Shown: in pieces, positions 44,325-52,559 of the stretch
Numbering within the stretch: the stretch's first letter is position 1
Layout of the letters: each line of letters begins with the position of its first letter
From: Polyangiaceae bacterium
Lineage (GTDB): Bacteria; Myxococcota_A; Polyangia; Polyangiales; Polyangiaceae
NCBI GenBank assembly: GCA_029261965.1
Contig: JAJDAH010000188.1
Location: 25,097 to 89,096, forward strand
Length of the DNA: 64,000 nucleotides
Direction of reading: 5' to 3'
Position numbers and translations under genes: made by a program
Notes under the pieces: generated by a model
Told to the model about the DNA's origin: nothing
The model's input: only the letters and a program-made list of their open reading frames with translations
Databases searched by the model: none

Positions 44325-45341
44325 ATGCGTTACTCGATTCTTGCTGTCGCCCTCGCCTCGTTCTCGGTCGCCTGCGGGGGCTCGAACGAGCCCGCGGACA
44401 CTGGCTCGGCGGGTGCGCCAGCGGCCACCGGCGGCTCAGGCGGCGGTTTCGGCGCGGGGACGGGTGGCAGCAGCGGGGGCGGCCCGAGCGGAGGCACCGG
44501 GGGCGGCTCGAGCAATCCGCCGCCTGCCACCGGCTTCAACGACAACATCGGGCAGTGGCAGACCCTCATCGACGGGGAGTGGTCATTGCCGCCCGGCAGC
44601 GAGGACTACTTCTGCGTCACCCGTACCATCGGTGAAGACGTCTTCATCAGCGGCTTCGAGGCGATCAATCCGGTGGGCACCCATCACACCGTGCTCACCC
44701 TCGGCACCGCAGGCGGTCCCGACAGCATCACCAAGTGCTCGGCGTTCACCAACCACACCCAGCAGATCTACGGCTCCGGCGTCGGCACGAACAGCATCGA
44801 CTTGCCGCCCGGGGTCGCCGTCAAGATCCCCGCCGGAACCCAGCTGCTTCTCAACCTGCACCTCTTCAACACCACCGCCGAAGAGATGACGGGGTTATCG
44901 GGCACTCGCATCAAAGTCACCGCGGCGGACGACGTCGTGCACGAAGCCGAGGGCATCCTCGCCGGCACGCTGAACCTGAACATCCCGCCGATGCAGGAAT
45001 CGACTCAGACAGGCAGCTGCGTCATGTCCCGAGACGTATCGGTGTTCGCCGTTACCCCGCACATGCACCAGCTGGGCATCCACATGAAAGTCACCGCCCA
45101 CAGCAGCATCGAAGGCGACGTCGTGCTGCACGACGGTCCCTATGACTTCGAAGAGCAGCTCACCCACCTCCTCGACGACGAGGTCCAGATGGCCCGCGGC
45201 GACGACGTCCAGGTCGAGTGCACCTACCGGAACACCACGACCAGAAGCGTGAGCTTCGGCGACAGCTCGCTGCAGGAAATGTGCTTCGCCGGGCTCTTCC
45301 GATACCCCGCGACCGGCGAGTTCTTCGTCTGCTCTTTCTGA
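44325..45341 (+). CDS. Lipoprotein with PHM/DBH-like type II copper monooxygenase domain
   Basis: 338 aa. Lipobox FSVAC, GGSGG linker to about 70, then a domain with the copper-ligand pattern of peptidylglycine alpha-hydroxylating and dopamine beta-monooxygenases: H120-H121 (VGTHHTVL) and H179 (LNLHLFN) as the CuH site, and H246/H248 (VTPHMHQLG) with M319 (LQEMCF) as CuM. The spacings (58, 67-69, 71) are close to those of PHM (64, 70, 70). It is probably a surface copper oxygenase acting on small secreted substrates; the identity rests on motif order and spacing only. A Cys at 320 follows the Met as in the family's EMC motif. Confidence 0.75.
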   Translation: MRYSILAVALASFSVACGGSNEPADTGSAGAPAATGGSGGGFGAGTGGSSGGGPSGGTGGGSSNPPPATGFNDNIGQWQTLIDGEWSLPPGSEDYFCVTRTIGEDVFISGFEAINPVGTHHTVLTLGTAGGPDSITKCSAFTNHTQQIYGSGVGTNSIDLPPGVAVKIPAGTQLLLNLHLFNTTAEEMTGLSGTRIKVTAADDVVHEAEGILAGTLNLNIPPMQESTQTGSCVMSRDVSVFAVTPHMHQLGIHMKVTAHSSIEGDVVLHDGPYDFEEQLTHLLDDEVQMARGDDVQVECTYRNTTTRSVSFGDSSLQEMCFAGLFRYPATGEFFVCSF

Positions 45342-45358
45342 GCCACGATCGGGCGCGC

Positions 45359-45844
45359 GTGACCGGCAACGAGTACAAGCGCCACGTCGCGCGTTATCTG
45401 CTCACCGCCTATGAAGGCCGCGGGCTGCGCGTGTTCGAAGAGGTCAACGTCGGGACCTCGATCATCGGAAAGCAGCGCCGAATCGACCTGTTCGTGCTGA
45501 GCCCAGGCGGCGCCGAAGCGCTGGCGCTCGAGTGCAAGTACCAAGACTCGTCCGGCACCGCCGACGAGAAGATCCCCTACGCCCTCGACGACCTCGCAGC
45601 GCTTCGAATGCCCGGCGCCATGGTCTACGCCGGCAGCGGGTTCTCCGAAGGCGTGCTCCACCTGCTGCAGAGCTCCGAGCTCGCCGCTTACTGCATGCCG
45701 GACGAAACCTTCGCGAGCAAGCCGCGAAAGTCCGGCGGCGGCTCGATCGACTCGGGCACCTGGCAGCTCGACCACATCATCGCCGTGACCTTCCGATGGT
45801 GGGACCTGCTGCTCGACGGGAAAAAGCCGATGGAGCGTGGCTGA
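45359..45844 (+). CDS. PD-(D/E)XK nuclease-superfamily protein
   Basis: 161 aa from GTG 45359; earlier in-frame codons lie inside the preceding lipoprotein gene. It begins MTGNEYKRHVARYLLTAYEG, and the nuclease core shows D in RRIDLFVL and ExK in ALECKYQ, the usual D...ExK triad. TADEKIPYALDDLAALRM and PGAMVYAGSGFSEGVLHLLQ follow. Such small restriction-like nucleases are common in prophages and defence islands. Here it precedes an NTase and a DNA methyltransferase gene. Confidence 0.75.
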   Translation: MTGNEYKRHVARYLLTAYEGRGLRVFEEVNVGTSIIGKQRRIDLFVLSPGGAEALALECKYQDSSGTADEKIPYALDDLAALRMPGAMVYAGSGFSEGVLHLLQSSELAAYCMPDETFASKPRKSGGGSIDSGTWQLDHIIAVTFRWWDLLLDGKKPMERG

Positions 45845-45965
45845 CGTAAGCGAGAGTGCGCGGCGTCGCGCGCATCGTGCGCCGTTAGGTACACGCTCAA
45901 AAAGCAAATCCGCCCAGTCCGGTAGTTCCTGGCGCAGTCTGCGTCATCGCGGTAGCTTCGATTTG

Positions 45966-46625
45966 ATGGCGTCGCCACCGGAACCGACGTGGGGCGCAGC
46001 GTGGCGCTCGGAGGAAGCATCGCGCCGACTTTCCGAGAACGTGGACTACTGCTGGAGGTTCTTCGTGGGACAGGCCGAAGCACAGAAGGCCGCGGAGAAG
46101 ATCGTTCGGATCCTGGAGACTGAGGGTCTTCCGTATGCCGTCATCGGTGCCCTTGCTCTGAACGAGTACGGCCACAAACGCGTCACTGTCGACGTGGACT
46201 TGGTCATGCGAGAAGAGGACCTGCAGACGTTCAAGAGCCGGTGGCTGGGCAAGGGATACGCGGAGCGCGCCCCCGGCACCGGAAAGCTCATCGACACCGA
46301 GCTCGGAGTGAACGTGGACGTGCTCAGCACCGGTCGATTCCCCGGCGATGACAAGCCCAAGCCGATCGCATTTCCAGATCCCGCGACGACGGCGATTCGC
46401 GGCGCTCCGTTCGCCCTGCTGCCAATCGAACGGTGGATCGAGCTCAAGCTGGCATCAGGAATGGTCGCGGCTCACCGCCTCAAGGACCTCGCGGACGTCC
46501 AGGAGCTCATCCGCTCGGCCCGACTACCAAAATCGATGAGCAACGATCTCGACCCGTGGGTGCGCGGCAGATTCATCGAGCTGTGGGAGGCGGTCGAATC
46601 GGGCGACGCGAGCGACCCGTATTGA
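45966..46625 (+). CDS. Nucleotidyltransferase (MenT/AbiEii-like toxin fold)
   Basis: 219 aa from ATG 45966; the frame opens earlier but upstream codons are basic and non-coding in look. Core motif VIGALALNEYGHKRVTVDVD (59-78), with D76 and D78 as the metal-binding pair, followed by a second Asp strand in GVNVDVLSTGRFP. This is the pattern of stand-alone NTases such as AbiEii and MenT. Base composition is somewhat AT-richer than the flanks, consistent with transfer. No AbiEi-type antitoxin is visible beside it. Confidence 0.7.
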   Translation: MASPPEPTWGAAWRSEEASRRLSENVDYCWRFFVGQAEAQKAAEKIVRILETEGLPYAVIGALALNEYGHKRVTVDVDLVMREEDLQTFKSRWLGKGYAERAPGTGKLIDTELGVNVDVLSTGRFPGDDKPKPIAFPDPATTAIRGAPFALLPIERWIELKLASGMVAAHRLKDLADVQELIRSARLPKSMSNDLDPWVRGRFIELWEAVESGDASDPY

Positions 46626-46656
46626 ACCGGTGAGCACGAAAGCCGCGGGTAGCGAT

Positions 46657-47451
46657 CTAGCCCGCCGCCTCAGTCAGCCGCTTCGTGCTGATCTGGATCG
46701 CTTCGTCGCAAATGTCGCTGCCGTGGAACAGGCGAGCCTCTCTCAGCGACGCGACGCCCACCGAGCCCGAGCCGCAGAACGGATCGACGACGAGCATGCC
46801 GGGCTCGGTGCTCTGGCGGACGAGCACCTGAGAGACCTCGGGGGGTTTCTCCGTGGGATAACCTCGGTAGACGCGCTTTTGGGTGAGGATGTCCGGGACG
46901 GAGAGGTCGCTCAGCTTTCGTTTTCCCTTCTCGAAAAACAGGATGAGCTCGTAACGGGACCGGTAGTGGTAGCCCATGCCGAGCGAAACCTTGTCCCACA
47001 CGATCGGCTTCCAGAACCGAAAGCCCGCCTCCTCGGCGAGGGGCTTGGCGACGAACATCGTCTCCTGGTCGCAGAAGAGATAAAAGTGACGGTCTTTCTT
47101 GAGCACGCGATACGCTTCGCGAAAGAGGTCGGGAAAACGTGAGTTCGGAAAGATCTGAAACCACGCGTTGCTCGACGCCTTGCTGTTCTTGAGTCGCGTC
47201 GTGGTTCCGATGGCTCGATGCTTTTCGAGCGACTCGTAGGGCGGATCGGTCACGACCAGATCGACGCTCGAGTCGTCGAGGCTCCCGAGCCACTCGACGG
47301 CGTCCGTTTGGTGCACCTCGAAGCGAGGGGGGTTCACCACGGGGCCTTTCGGTGGCCTCCACAGAGGAGCGGGCCCGCGGGAGGGAGCCTCGGCGCGCTG
47401 CTCGTCAAAAAGAGACAACGGCGGCGCGTTGGTGCTGGCCCAGTCCGACAT
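46657..47451 (-). CDS. Orphan DNA methyltransferase (beta class, N6-adenine or N4-cytosine)
   Basis: 264 aa. Motif IV TDPPYESLEKH (DPPY at 69-72) comes before motif I (VVDPFCGSGSVGVA, about 221-234), which marks the beta class, and a WDK segment in IVWDKVSLGMG lies between them. Recognition sequence unknown. A well-placed AAGGA ribosome site lies upstream. Its 3' end converges on the NTase gene. No cognate restriction gene is obvious other than the PD-(D/E)XK protein 800 bases away. Confidence 0.88.
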   Translation of the reverse strand: MSDWASTNAPPLSLFDEQRAEAPSRGPAPLWRPPKGPVVNPPRFEVHQTDAVEWLGSLDDSSVDLVVTDPPYESLEKHRAIGTTTRLKNSKASSNAWFQIFPNSRFPDLFREAYRVLKKDRHFYLFCDQETMFVAKPLAEEAGFRFWKPIVWDKVSLGMGYHYRSRYELILFFEKGKRKLSDLSVPDILTQKRVYRGYPTEKPPEVSQVLVRQSTEPGMLVVDPFCGSGSVGVASLREARLFHGSDICDEAIQISTKRLTEAAG

Positions 47452-47469
47452 CGGACCGTCCTTTTAACA

Positions 47470-47485
47470 CTGCACAACCGTGCAG
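47470..47485. promoter_or_regulatory. Dyad CTGCAC-AACC-GTGCAG upstream of the methyltransferase
   Basis: A perfect 6-bp inverted repeat with a 4-base centre, 19 bases before the methyltransferase start (leftward). It overlaps a TGTTAAAA stretch on the minus strand that could be the -10 region, so it is well placed as a repressor or C-protein-type operator. Palindromes centred like this are typical of self-regulated methyltransferase genes. Confidence 0.4.
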
Positions 47486-47556
47486 GTCGCCTAATTTGCG
47501 AGGAGCCATGACAGAGAATGTCACACCCCCGAGCCCGCGCAGTCGACGCCGCGCGA

Positions 47557-48126
47557 CTACTTCTTCTTGTCGATTTCCTTGAGTCGCTTCTCGATGCGGG
47601 CTTTGACCAGCGCGTAGTCCGCTTGCATCTTCTTCCACGTCGCGATGACCTTGACGCGCTCCGGCGGGGTCGCGGGGTAAGTCTTGGCCTCGGGCTGCGA
47701 TTTTGCGAAGCCCTCGTACTTGCCCCAGCTGTCGGTCGCGTCGTCATACGAGGCCTGTCGTTCACGAAGGTCGGCCATGACGAACAGGATCTTGCCCTTC
47801 AACGTGTGGTCAGCGCCCACGAAACGAAGCGCCGCCACCCAGGAGGCCTCGGCCTCTCGCATGTCGTTCTTCGCGAGGTGGGCTTCGCCGATTCGATAGT
47901 GGCCGAGCGCGTTCTGCGGCTCCTTGCGGAGGGCGTCGGTGTAGGCGGCGATCGCTCCGTCGTAGTCACGTGCGACGTACGCGTTATCGCCGCGCTTCAG
48001 GTCCTCCCAGAACGGGCTGATCCCCTTGATGCCGTCGGGATCCTTTCGCGGCCCGTCCTGGGCGAGCGACGCGGACGCGACGGACAAGGTGAGCACGGCA
48101 ACGGGAAAAACTAGCCACTTACGCAT
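47557..48126 (-). CDS. Secreted TPR protein
   Basis: 189 aa from ATG 48126 (AGGAGG upstream), giving a signal peptide MRKWLVFPVAVLTLSVASASLA. Tetratricopeptide-like pairs: RGDNAYVARDYDGAIAAYTD, QNALGHYRIGEAHLAKNDMR and ERQASYDDATDSWGKYEGFA. The C-terminus is a Lys-rich helix (RVKVIATWKKMQADYALVKA). Periplasmic scaffold or adaptor of unknown partner. Same strand as the methyltransferase but 105 bases apart, so not obviously coupled; divergent from the SctQ-like gene. Confidence 0.75.
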   Translation of the reverse strand: MRKWLVFPVAVLTLSVASASLAQDGPRKDPDGIKGISPFWEDLKRGDNAYVARDYDGAIAAYTDALRKEPQNALGHYRIGEAHLAKNDMREAEASWVAALRFVGADHTLKGKILFVMADLRERQASYDDATDSWGKYEGFAKSQPEAKTYPATPPERVKVIATWKKMQADYALVKARIEKRLKEIDKKK

Positions 48127-48240
48127 TTCGAGGGGGCCTCCTACTCGGGACCGGCAGGCTACCACGATCGGGAAAACCCGCCGAAACCGTGCTCGGCAGC
48201 AGCTGCAAGCACGGCCGGATTTCTGTAGGATTCCGGGAGC

Positions 48241-49320
48241 ATGGCCGCTCAGCCGTACCCCTGGACGCGCATCGACCGCGTGAGCCGCGAGGCGCTCGGG
48301 CCGCTTGGGCAGAGCCGCCGCGAGCTCGACGCCGCCGCCGTGGGCGACGCGCTCAGCCGCACGCTTTCCGAAGTCCTCGAAACCCAGGTCGGCGTCCTGC
48401 TTTCGGACTTTGGCGCGGCAACGGCCGAAGGATCTCTCGGCGTCGATTGTGTGCTTCGTCCGATCGACGAGAGCGCACAGCTGTTGCTGTCGGTGGAACC
48501 TGCACTCGCCGACGCCATGCTTTCGCGTGCGCTCGGCCGTCCGTCCGGAATCGTCAATCCCGCCAGCAAAAACGTCAGCGACAGAGTGGTCGGTGCGCTC
48601 GGTGCCGTTTTCGTCGAAGTGGCTCGTCGCTCGGGACACCCGACGATATTTCTCGGGGCACGGGCACCAGACCAGACGTGGTCGCTGTCGAGCGAAGCCA
48701 GCGCCACCGTGAACATCGGCGATCGAGCCTACGCGGCGCGCGCCAGAGTCGACCGGCGCGAGCGACCCACCCGCGACGTCATCTCGCTCGCCGATTTCGC
48801 CGCCGGCCCCATGGGTGACACCGTGGTCGCCCTGGCCGTGGTCGCCGCGCAGTCGGTGTCGAGTCGCCTCGATGCCGAAAGGCTCGCTCCGGGAGATGCG
48901 TGGATGCCCGGCGAAGGTTGGTCGACCGGCGCGGACGGCCTCGGCGCCGTCGCGCTCTCGTCCCCTTCGGGCGAGGAGGGCGTGCGGGCCGAACTCCGCG
49001 CTGACGGGAGTATCGCGCTTGGGCGGGAGTCGGTTAGTCTCGCCGCGGACACGGAGGAGCCATTGGCCGCGGAAACCACGCTCGAAGACGCCGTCTTGAC
49101 CGCACCCGTGCTCGTCCGAGTCGAGCTCGGCGCGGTTTCGATGACCGCTCGCGATTGGGCGGCGCTGAGACCCGGTGACGTCATCGCCTCGGGTCACCGC
49201 GTCGCCGAGCCCGTGGTCTTGCGTGTGGCCGGACGCGAGATCGCCCGCGGTGAGCTCGTCGACATCGACGGTGAGCTGGGCGTTCGGGTTCTCGAGCTCG
49301 ACGAGGATCAGACGACGTGA
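48241..49320 (+). CDS. SctQ/FliN-type protein with SpoA domain
   Basis: 359 aa. Begins YPWTRIDRVSREALGPLGQS, the pattern of type III secretion cytoplasmic-ring proteins. The C-terminal ~70 residues form a SpoA (FliN/YscQ) domain: VLVRVELGAVSMTARDWAAL, RPGDVIASGHRVAEPVVL and VAGREIARGELVDIDGELGV. A second, weaker SpoA-like segment precedes it (DVISLADFAAGPMGDTVVAL). No other T3SS or flagellar gene is in the window, so it is an orphan or a member of a dispersed system. Its stop overlaps the next start (TGATG). Confidence 0.75.
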   Translation: MAAQPYPWTRIDRVSREALGPLGQSRRELDAAAVGDALSRTLSEVLETQVGVLLSDFGAATAEGSLGVDCVLRPIDESAQLLLSVEPALADAMLSRALGRPSGIVNPASKNVSDRVVGALGAVFVEVARRSGHPTIFLGARAPDQTWSLSSEASATVNIGDRAYAARARVDRRERPTRDVISLADFAAGPMGDTVVALAVVAAQSVSSRLDAERLAPGDAWMPGEGWSTGADGLGAVALSSPSGEEGVRAELRADGSIALGRESVSLAADTEEPLAAETTLEDAVLTAPVLVRVELGAVSMTARDWAALRPGDVIASGHRVAEPVVLRVAGREIARGELVDIDGELGVRVLELDEDQTT

Positions 49321-49856
49321 TGCGAAAGCTCTTTGCCGCCGGGATCGCCGTGGCCGCTTTCGTCGCGTGTCAGGAAAAAACCAGCGGTGACGCCGGACCT
49401 TCGGCGAGCGCTTCGGCGTCGAGCGCGCCCGTGGCGAGCGCCGAGGCGCCACCAGAAAAACCGTGGTTCGCCGGGGAGTGGGCGGGCAGCTACGACGCCA
49501 AACATTTCCTCATCGACATGAAGCCGAAAGAGGGCGCGCAACCTGCGTGGAAAAAAGACGACGGCACTCTGGGTAGCGGCAAGGGCAAAATAGCGCTCAC
49601 CATCGACGACAAGGGCGAGATCAGCGGCAGCGCCGAGGGCCCGCTCGGACCGATGCGAGCGTCGGGTCAAGCCGACAAGGACTCGGTGAGCTTGCGTTTC
49701 CAGGCGACCCCCGCGAAGGAGCAGAAGGATGTTTTCAACGGCTTCGCCGTTCTGAAGCGCGCCGGTGACAAGTTGGCCGGCTCGTTCAAGGCGTCGAGCG
49801 GCGACAGCAAGCTCGTTCGACAAGCCAAGGTCGAGCTCGAGAAGTCCGCCAACTGA
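49320..49856 (+). CDS. Small lipoprotein coupled to the SctQ-like gene
   Basis: 178 aa from ATG 49320, whose first base is the last base of the preceding stop; GTG 49317 is an alternative. Lipobox AFVAC, then a Ser/Ala spacer (SASASASSAPVASAEAPP), then about 120 residues of beta-rich domain: WFAGEWAGSYDAKHFLIDMK, GKIALTIDDKGEISGSAEGP and SVSLRFQATP. The latter half resembles a small beta-barrel such as a lipocalin or CHRD-like fold, but I do not recognise it. Coupling to the SctQ-like gene may hint at a secretion-related role. Confidence 0.65.
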   Translation: MRKLFAAGIAVAAFVACQEKTSGDAGPSASASASSAPVASAEAPPEKPWFAGEWAGSYDAKHFLIDMKPKEGAQPAWKKDDGTLGSGKGKIALTIDDKGEISGSAEGPLGPMRASGQADKDSVSLRFQATPAKEQKDVFNGFAVLKRAGDKLAGSFKASSGDSKLVRQAKVELEKSAN

Positions 49857-49867
49857 CGATCGCCCAG

Positions 49868-51058
49868 GTGTCCACCGCGCTCATCGACCTGTCGGTGCTA
49901 GCCACCAGCACCCGAAGCTCGGGCGTCGGCCGCTACGTCGCCGAGCTCGGGTGCGCCCTCGAACGCGAGAGCCAAGGCACCGACATCCGTGTTCGCGGCA
50001 TCGAAACGCTGAGCTGGACCGGGCGCACGGCGATCGTCGACGACATTGCCGGAGCGGTCGAGCGGCTGACCAGCGGGGAAGGACGACCGCAGCTCCACGC
50101 GATTTGGGCGGCTCAACGCCGGGTCACGCTCGCTCCAGCGGCGCGCGGCTCTGCCGCCGACGTCGTTCACCTCGGCGACCCGAGCGCGACTCCGCTCGGC
50201 GACCTCGGCTGCCCGCGGGTCACCACCTGTCACGATCTGAGCTCGCTCCACGCGGCGCCGGACTCGACCGCGGGCTGGCGCGACAACTACCGAGAAGGTC
50301 TCCAGGCGCTCGACCACCGGCGCTATCACTCCGCCGATCGGGTCATCGCCGTCAGCGAAACGACCGCCAACGCGCTCGTGACCTTGCTCGGGGTTCCTGC
50401 ACGGAAGATCGACGTCGTCTACAACGGGGTCGACTCGACGAGGTGGTCGCCGGAGCCCGGTGAACGCGATGCGGCGGTTCGGGCGAGCTACGGCCTGGCC
50501 GAGCGCAACTACGTGCTCTACGTCGGCGCCGCCGACCGCCGCAAGAACCCCGACGGCATGCTCCAAGCCCTCGCGCTCGCGAGGCGCCGCGACCCCGAGC
50601 TCGACGTCGTGCTCGCGTGGGCCGCGAGCTTGCCCGATCCGGTCAGATGGCGAGTGATGACCGAGGCGCGCGCGGCGGGCGTTCAAGACTCGATCCTCCT
50701 TTTGGGCTATGTGCCGGACACGAAACTCTCGGCGCTCTACCGGGGAGCGGCGGCGCAACTGTTCGTCTCGCGGGCGGAAGGGTTCGGCTACCCCGTGGTG
50801 GAGGCGATGGCCTCCGGTTGCCCCGTCATCACCAGCAATCGCTCGGCGATGGCGGAGATCGCCCACGACGCCGCCATCCAATGTGATCCCGAGGACCACG
50901 AAGCGATCGCCGACGCGATCGTGAGCCTCGCCGGTAGCTCCAGCGAGCGCAGCCGATTGAGCCGCGCGGGCAGCCGACGCGCGCAACGCTTCACCTGCGA
51001 GCGCATGGCGAGGGAAACTCTCGAGACCTACCGCACGCTCATCCGCGGAAACGGTTGA
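49868..51058 (+). CDS. GT4-family glycosyltransferase
   Basis: 396 aa, GTG start. GT-B fold; the donor half has the EX7E motif at E304/E312 (AEGFGYPVVEAMASG), preceded by YVGAADRRKNPDGMLQALAL and LGYVPDTKLSALYRGA. The N-terminal acceptor half contains SGVGRYVAELG and VVYNGVDSTRW at the domain boundary. Transfers a sugar in polysaccharide, glycolipid or glycoprotein synthesis; no capsule or LPS cluster is adjacent, so the acceptor is unknown. Stands alone, 11 bases downstream of the small lipoprotein gene. Confidence 0.88.
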   Translation: MSTALIDLSVLATSTRSSGVGRYVAELGCALERESQGTDIRVRGIETLSWTGRTAIVDDIAGAVERLTSGEGRPQLHAIWAAQRRVTLAPAARGSAADVVHLGDPSATPLGDLGCPRVTTCHDLSSLHAAPDSTAGWRDNYREGLQALDHRRYHSADRVIAVSETTANALVTLLGVPARKIDVVYNGVDSTRWSPEPGERDAAVRASYGLAERNYVLYVGAADRRKNPDGMLQALALARRRDPELDVVLAWAASLPDPVRWRVMTEARAAGVQDSILLLGYVPDTKLSALYRGAAAQLFVSRAEGFGYPVVEAMASGCPVITSNRSAMAEIAHDAAIQCDPEDHEAIADAIVSLAGSSSERSRLSRAGSRRAQRFTCERMARETLETYRTLIRGNG

Positions 51059-51118
51059 AAACGCGGGCGCGACAGATTCGCTAGCGCTCGCGTGTGTGAG
51101 GGCGCACGATCGGAGCGC

Positions 51119-52018
51119 ATGAGGACCTACTTGCTTACTGTTGGCATGGCGACGCTTTTTGTCGCCTGCGGGGGCTCGGCCGTCGGGGACGGCTCGGGAT
51201 CGAGCGACGGAACCGCCGGCGCGAACACCGGCGGCACCACCGGAAGCTCTGGAGGAAACGGCGGCAGCGCGGCTAGCGGCGGAACCGCGGGAGGCGGCGG
51301 AACCGCGGGAGGCGGCTCTGGGGGGGTCGCCGGCGGCACGACTGGCGCGGGCGGCTTCGGGGCGGGCGGCACAGGATCCGGTGGCAGCGGTGGTTTTGGC
51401 GCCGGCGGAACCGGCGGCGGCGTTCCGGCGTGTTGCACCGGCGATCTCGCCTGCGGCCCCAACCAAGTGTGCCGCAGCAACGTCTGCAAACCGATCGTCG
51501 ACGATGGCTGCTGGTCCGACGCCGACTGCGGGGTGAATTCTGCATGCAACGGCGGGTTCGTCTGTCCCTGCGGAGCAGCGTGCTCGGTAATGGACAGCGT
51601 CGGCTCCTGCGACGGGGGCTTCCCGATGTGTTGCAACCAAGACTTCGAGTGCGGCGACTTCGTCTTCGTCCCGTGCGTGGACGGGGTGTGCAAACAACCA
51701 GTCCCCGGCGGCTGCTGGGGTGATCAAGAATGCCCGCCGGGCTCGTCGTGCGTCGGCTCGGTCGTGTGCCCCTGCGGCGGTAATTGCGACGGCGAACTAG
51801 ACCGTCCGGGGCAGTGCGCCGGCGGCTGCTGTAACTCGCTCGCCGACTGCCCCATCGGCATGGGGATCACCTGCACCATGGGCGTCTGCAAAGGCCTGCA
51901 AGTCGGCCAGTGCTACGAGGACAGCCACTGCACCATGGGCGCGCGCTGCGTCGGTGCTCGGCTCTGCCCGTGTCTGGCCATCTGCGATCAGCCCGACCAG
52001 CCCGGCACCTGCCAGTAG
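51119..52018 (+). CDS. Lipoprotein with Gly linker and three Cys-rich repeats
   Basis: 299 aa from ATG 51119 (GGAG upstream); lipobox LFVAC. After a GGTAGGGGTAGGG linker, the mature part has repeated Cys modules of about 50 residues: CCTGDLACGPNQVCRSNVC, then CWSDADCGVNSACNGGFVC, then CCNQDFECGDFVFVPCVDGV, and a last CCNSLADCPIGMGITCTMGV. These EGF- or dickerin-like modules (C-x(4-6)-C-x-C) suit extracellular adhesion. Related to the remnant at 1639-1842. Function unknown; the protein looks complete. Confidence 0.75.
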   Translation: MRTYLLTVGMATLFVACGGSAVGDGSGSSDGTAGANTGGTTGSSGGNGGSAASGGTAGGGGTAGGGSGGVAGGTTGAGGFGAGGTGSGGSGGFGAGGTGGGVPACCTGDLACGPNQVCRSNVCKPIVDDGCWSDADCGVNSACNGGFVCPCGAACSVMDSVGSCDGGFPMCCNQDFECGDFVFVPCVDGVCKQPVPGGCWGDQECPPGSSCVGSVVCPCGGNCDGELDRPGQCAGGCCNSLADCPIGMGITCTMGVCKGLQVGQCYEDSHCTMGARCVGARLCPCLAICDQPDQPGTCQ

Positions 52019-52081
52019 CCTGGGGATCCGCCGAAATCGCCCCCTTTTTGACGAATTTGCTCCGGACCCGGGATTGATCGT

Positions 52082-52534
52082 ATGTTCAGTACTACGGTGA
52101 AGCTCGAAATCTGGGACGAGTGCACGATCGGCGACCACGGTGAGCACAAGCAGCTGTGGTTCGTACGGCAAAAGGACGGCTGGCAGCCCGTCGCCGCCTT
52201 TCCAAGAGCCCAGCTGGAAGAGGAAGGCACCGACGAGCTCGGCGACGACGACGCGCGTCCACCGGGTACGGTTTGGTGTCGCCGCTACGCGCTCGATCTG
52301 CCCCAAGGCACCGTGCTCCGAAAGTTCGAGTCGTGGCCCCGAGTCGTTCGCCTCCCGGTGATGGAGTACCTGAAGCGAGGCCTCACTCGCATGCCGCGCG
52401 CCGAGAGGAATCGCTACTACCGGCTCACCGGTCCCTACCGGCTCGAGCTCATGCCCGAGCTCACCTCACCCGCCCCCACCGCCGGCGGCAAGCGGCGTGT
52501 CGCCGAGAGCGTCGGCTCCAAGGCCTCTTCGTAG
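52082..52534 (+). CDS. Protein of unknown function, 150 aa
   Basis: Begins MFSTTVKLEIWDECTIGDHG, continues with EHKQLWFVRQKDGWQPVAAF and RFESWPRVVRLPVMEYLKRG-type segments, and ends in a basic, Pro-rich tail. No signal peptide or membrane helix; charged, Trp-rich and probably cytoplasmic. The WxxVR and PGTVWCRRYALDLPQGT blocks look conserved, but I recognise no family. Upstream is a TTGACG box (near 52048) without a clear -10. Convergent with the MFS gene. Confidence 0.6.
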   Translation: MFSTTVKLEIWDECTIGDHGEHKQLWFVRQKDGWQPVAAFPRAQLEEEGTDELGDDDARPPGTVWCRRYALDLPQGTVLRKFESWPRVVRLPVMEYLKRGLTRMPRAERNRYYRLTGPYRLELMPELTSPAPTAGGKRRVAESVGSKASS

Positions 52535-52559
52535 GCCCAGTCGCCGGTATCCACTCGCA

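Noticed and set aside
45837..45965. A longer N-terminus for the nucleotidyltransferase
   Set aside because: The extra codons are Arg/Ser-rich and overlap the nuclease gene; the ATG at 45966 is a better start.
49898..51727. A 609-codon minus-strand frame opposite the glycosyltransferase and Cys-rich lipoprotein
   Set aside because: The forward strand has complete, recognisable proteins; the antisense product is low-complexity and spans two genes.
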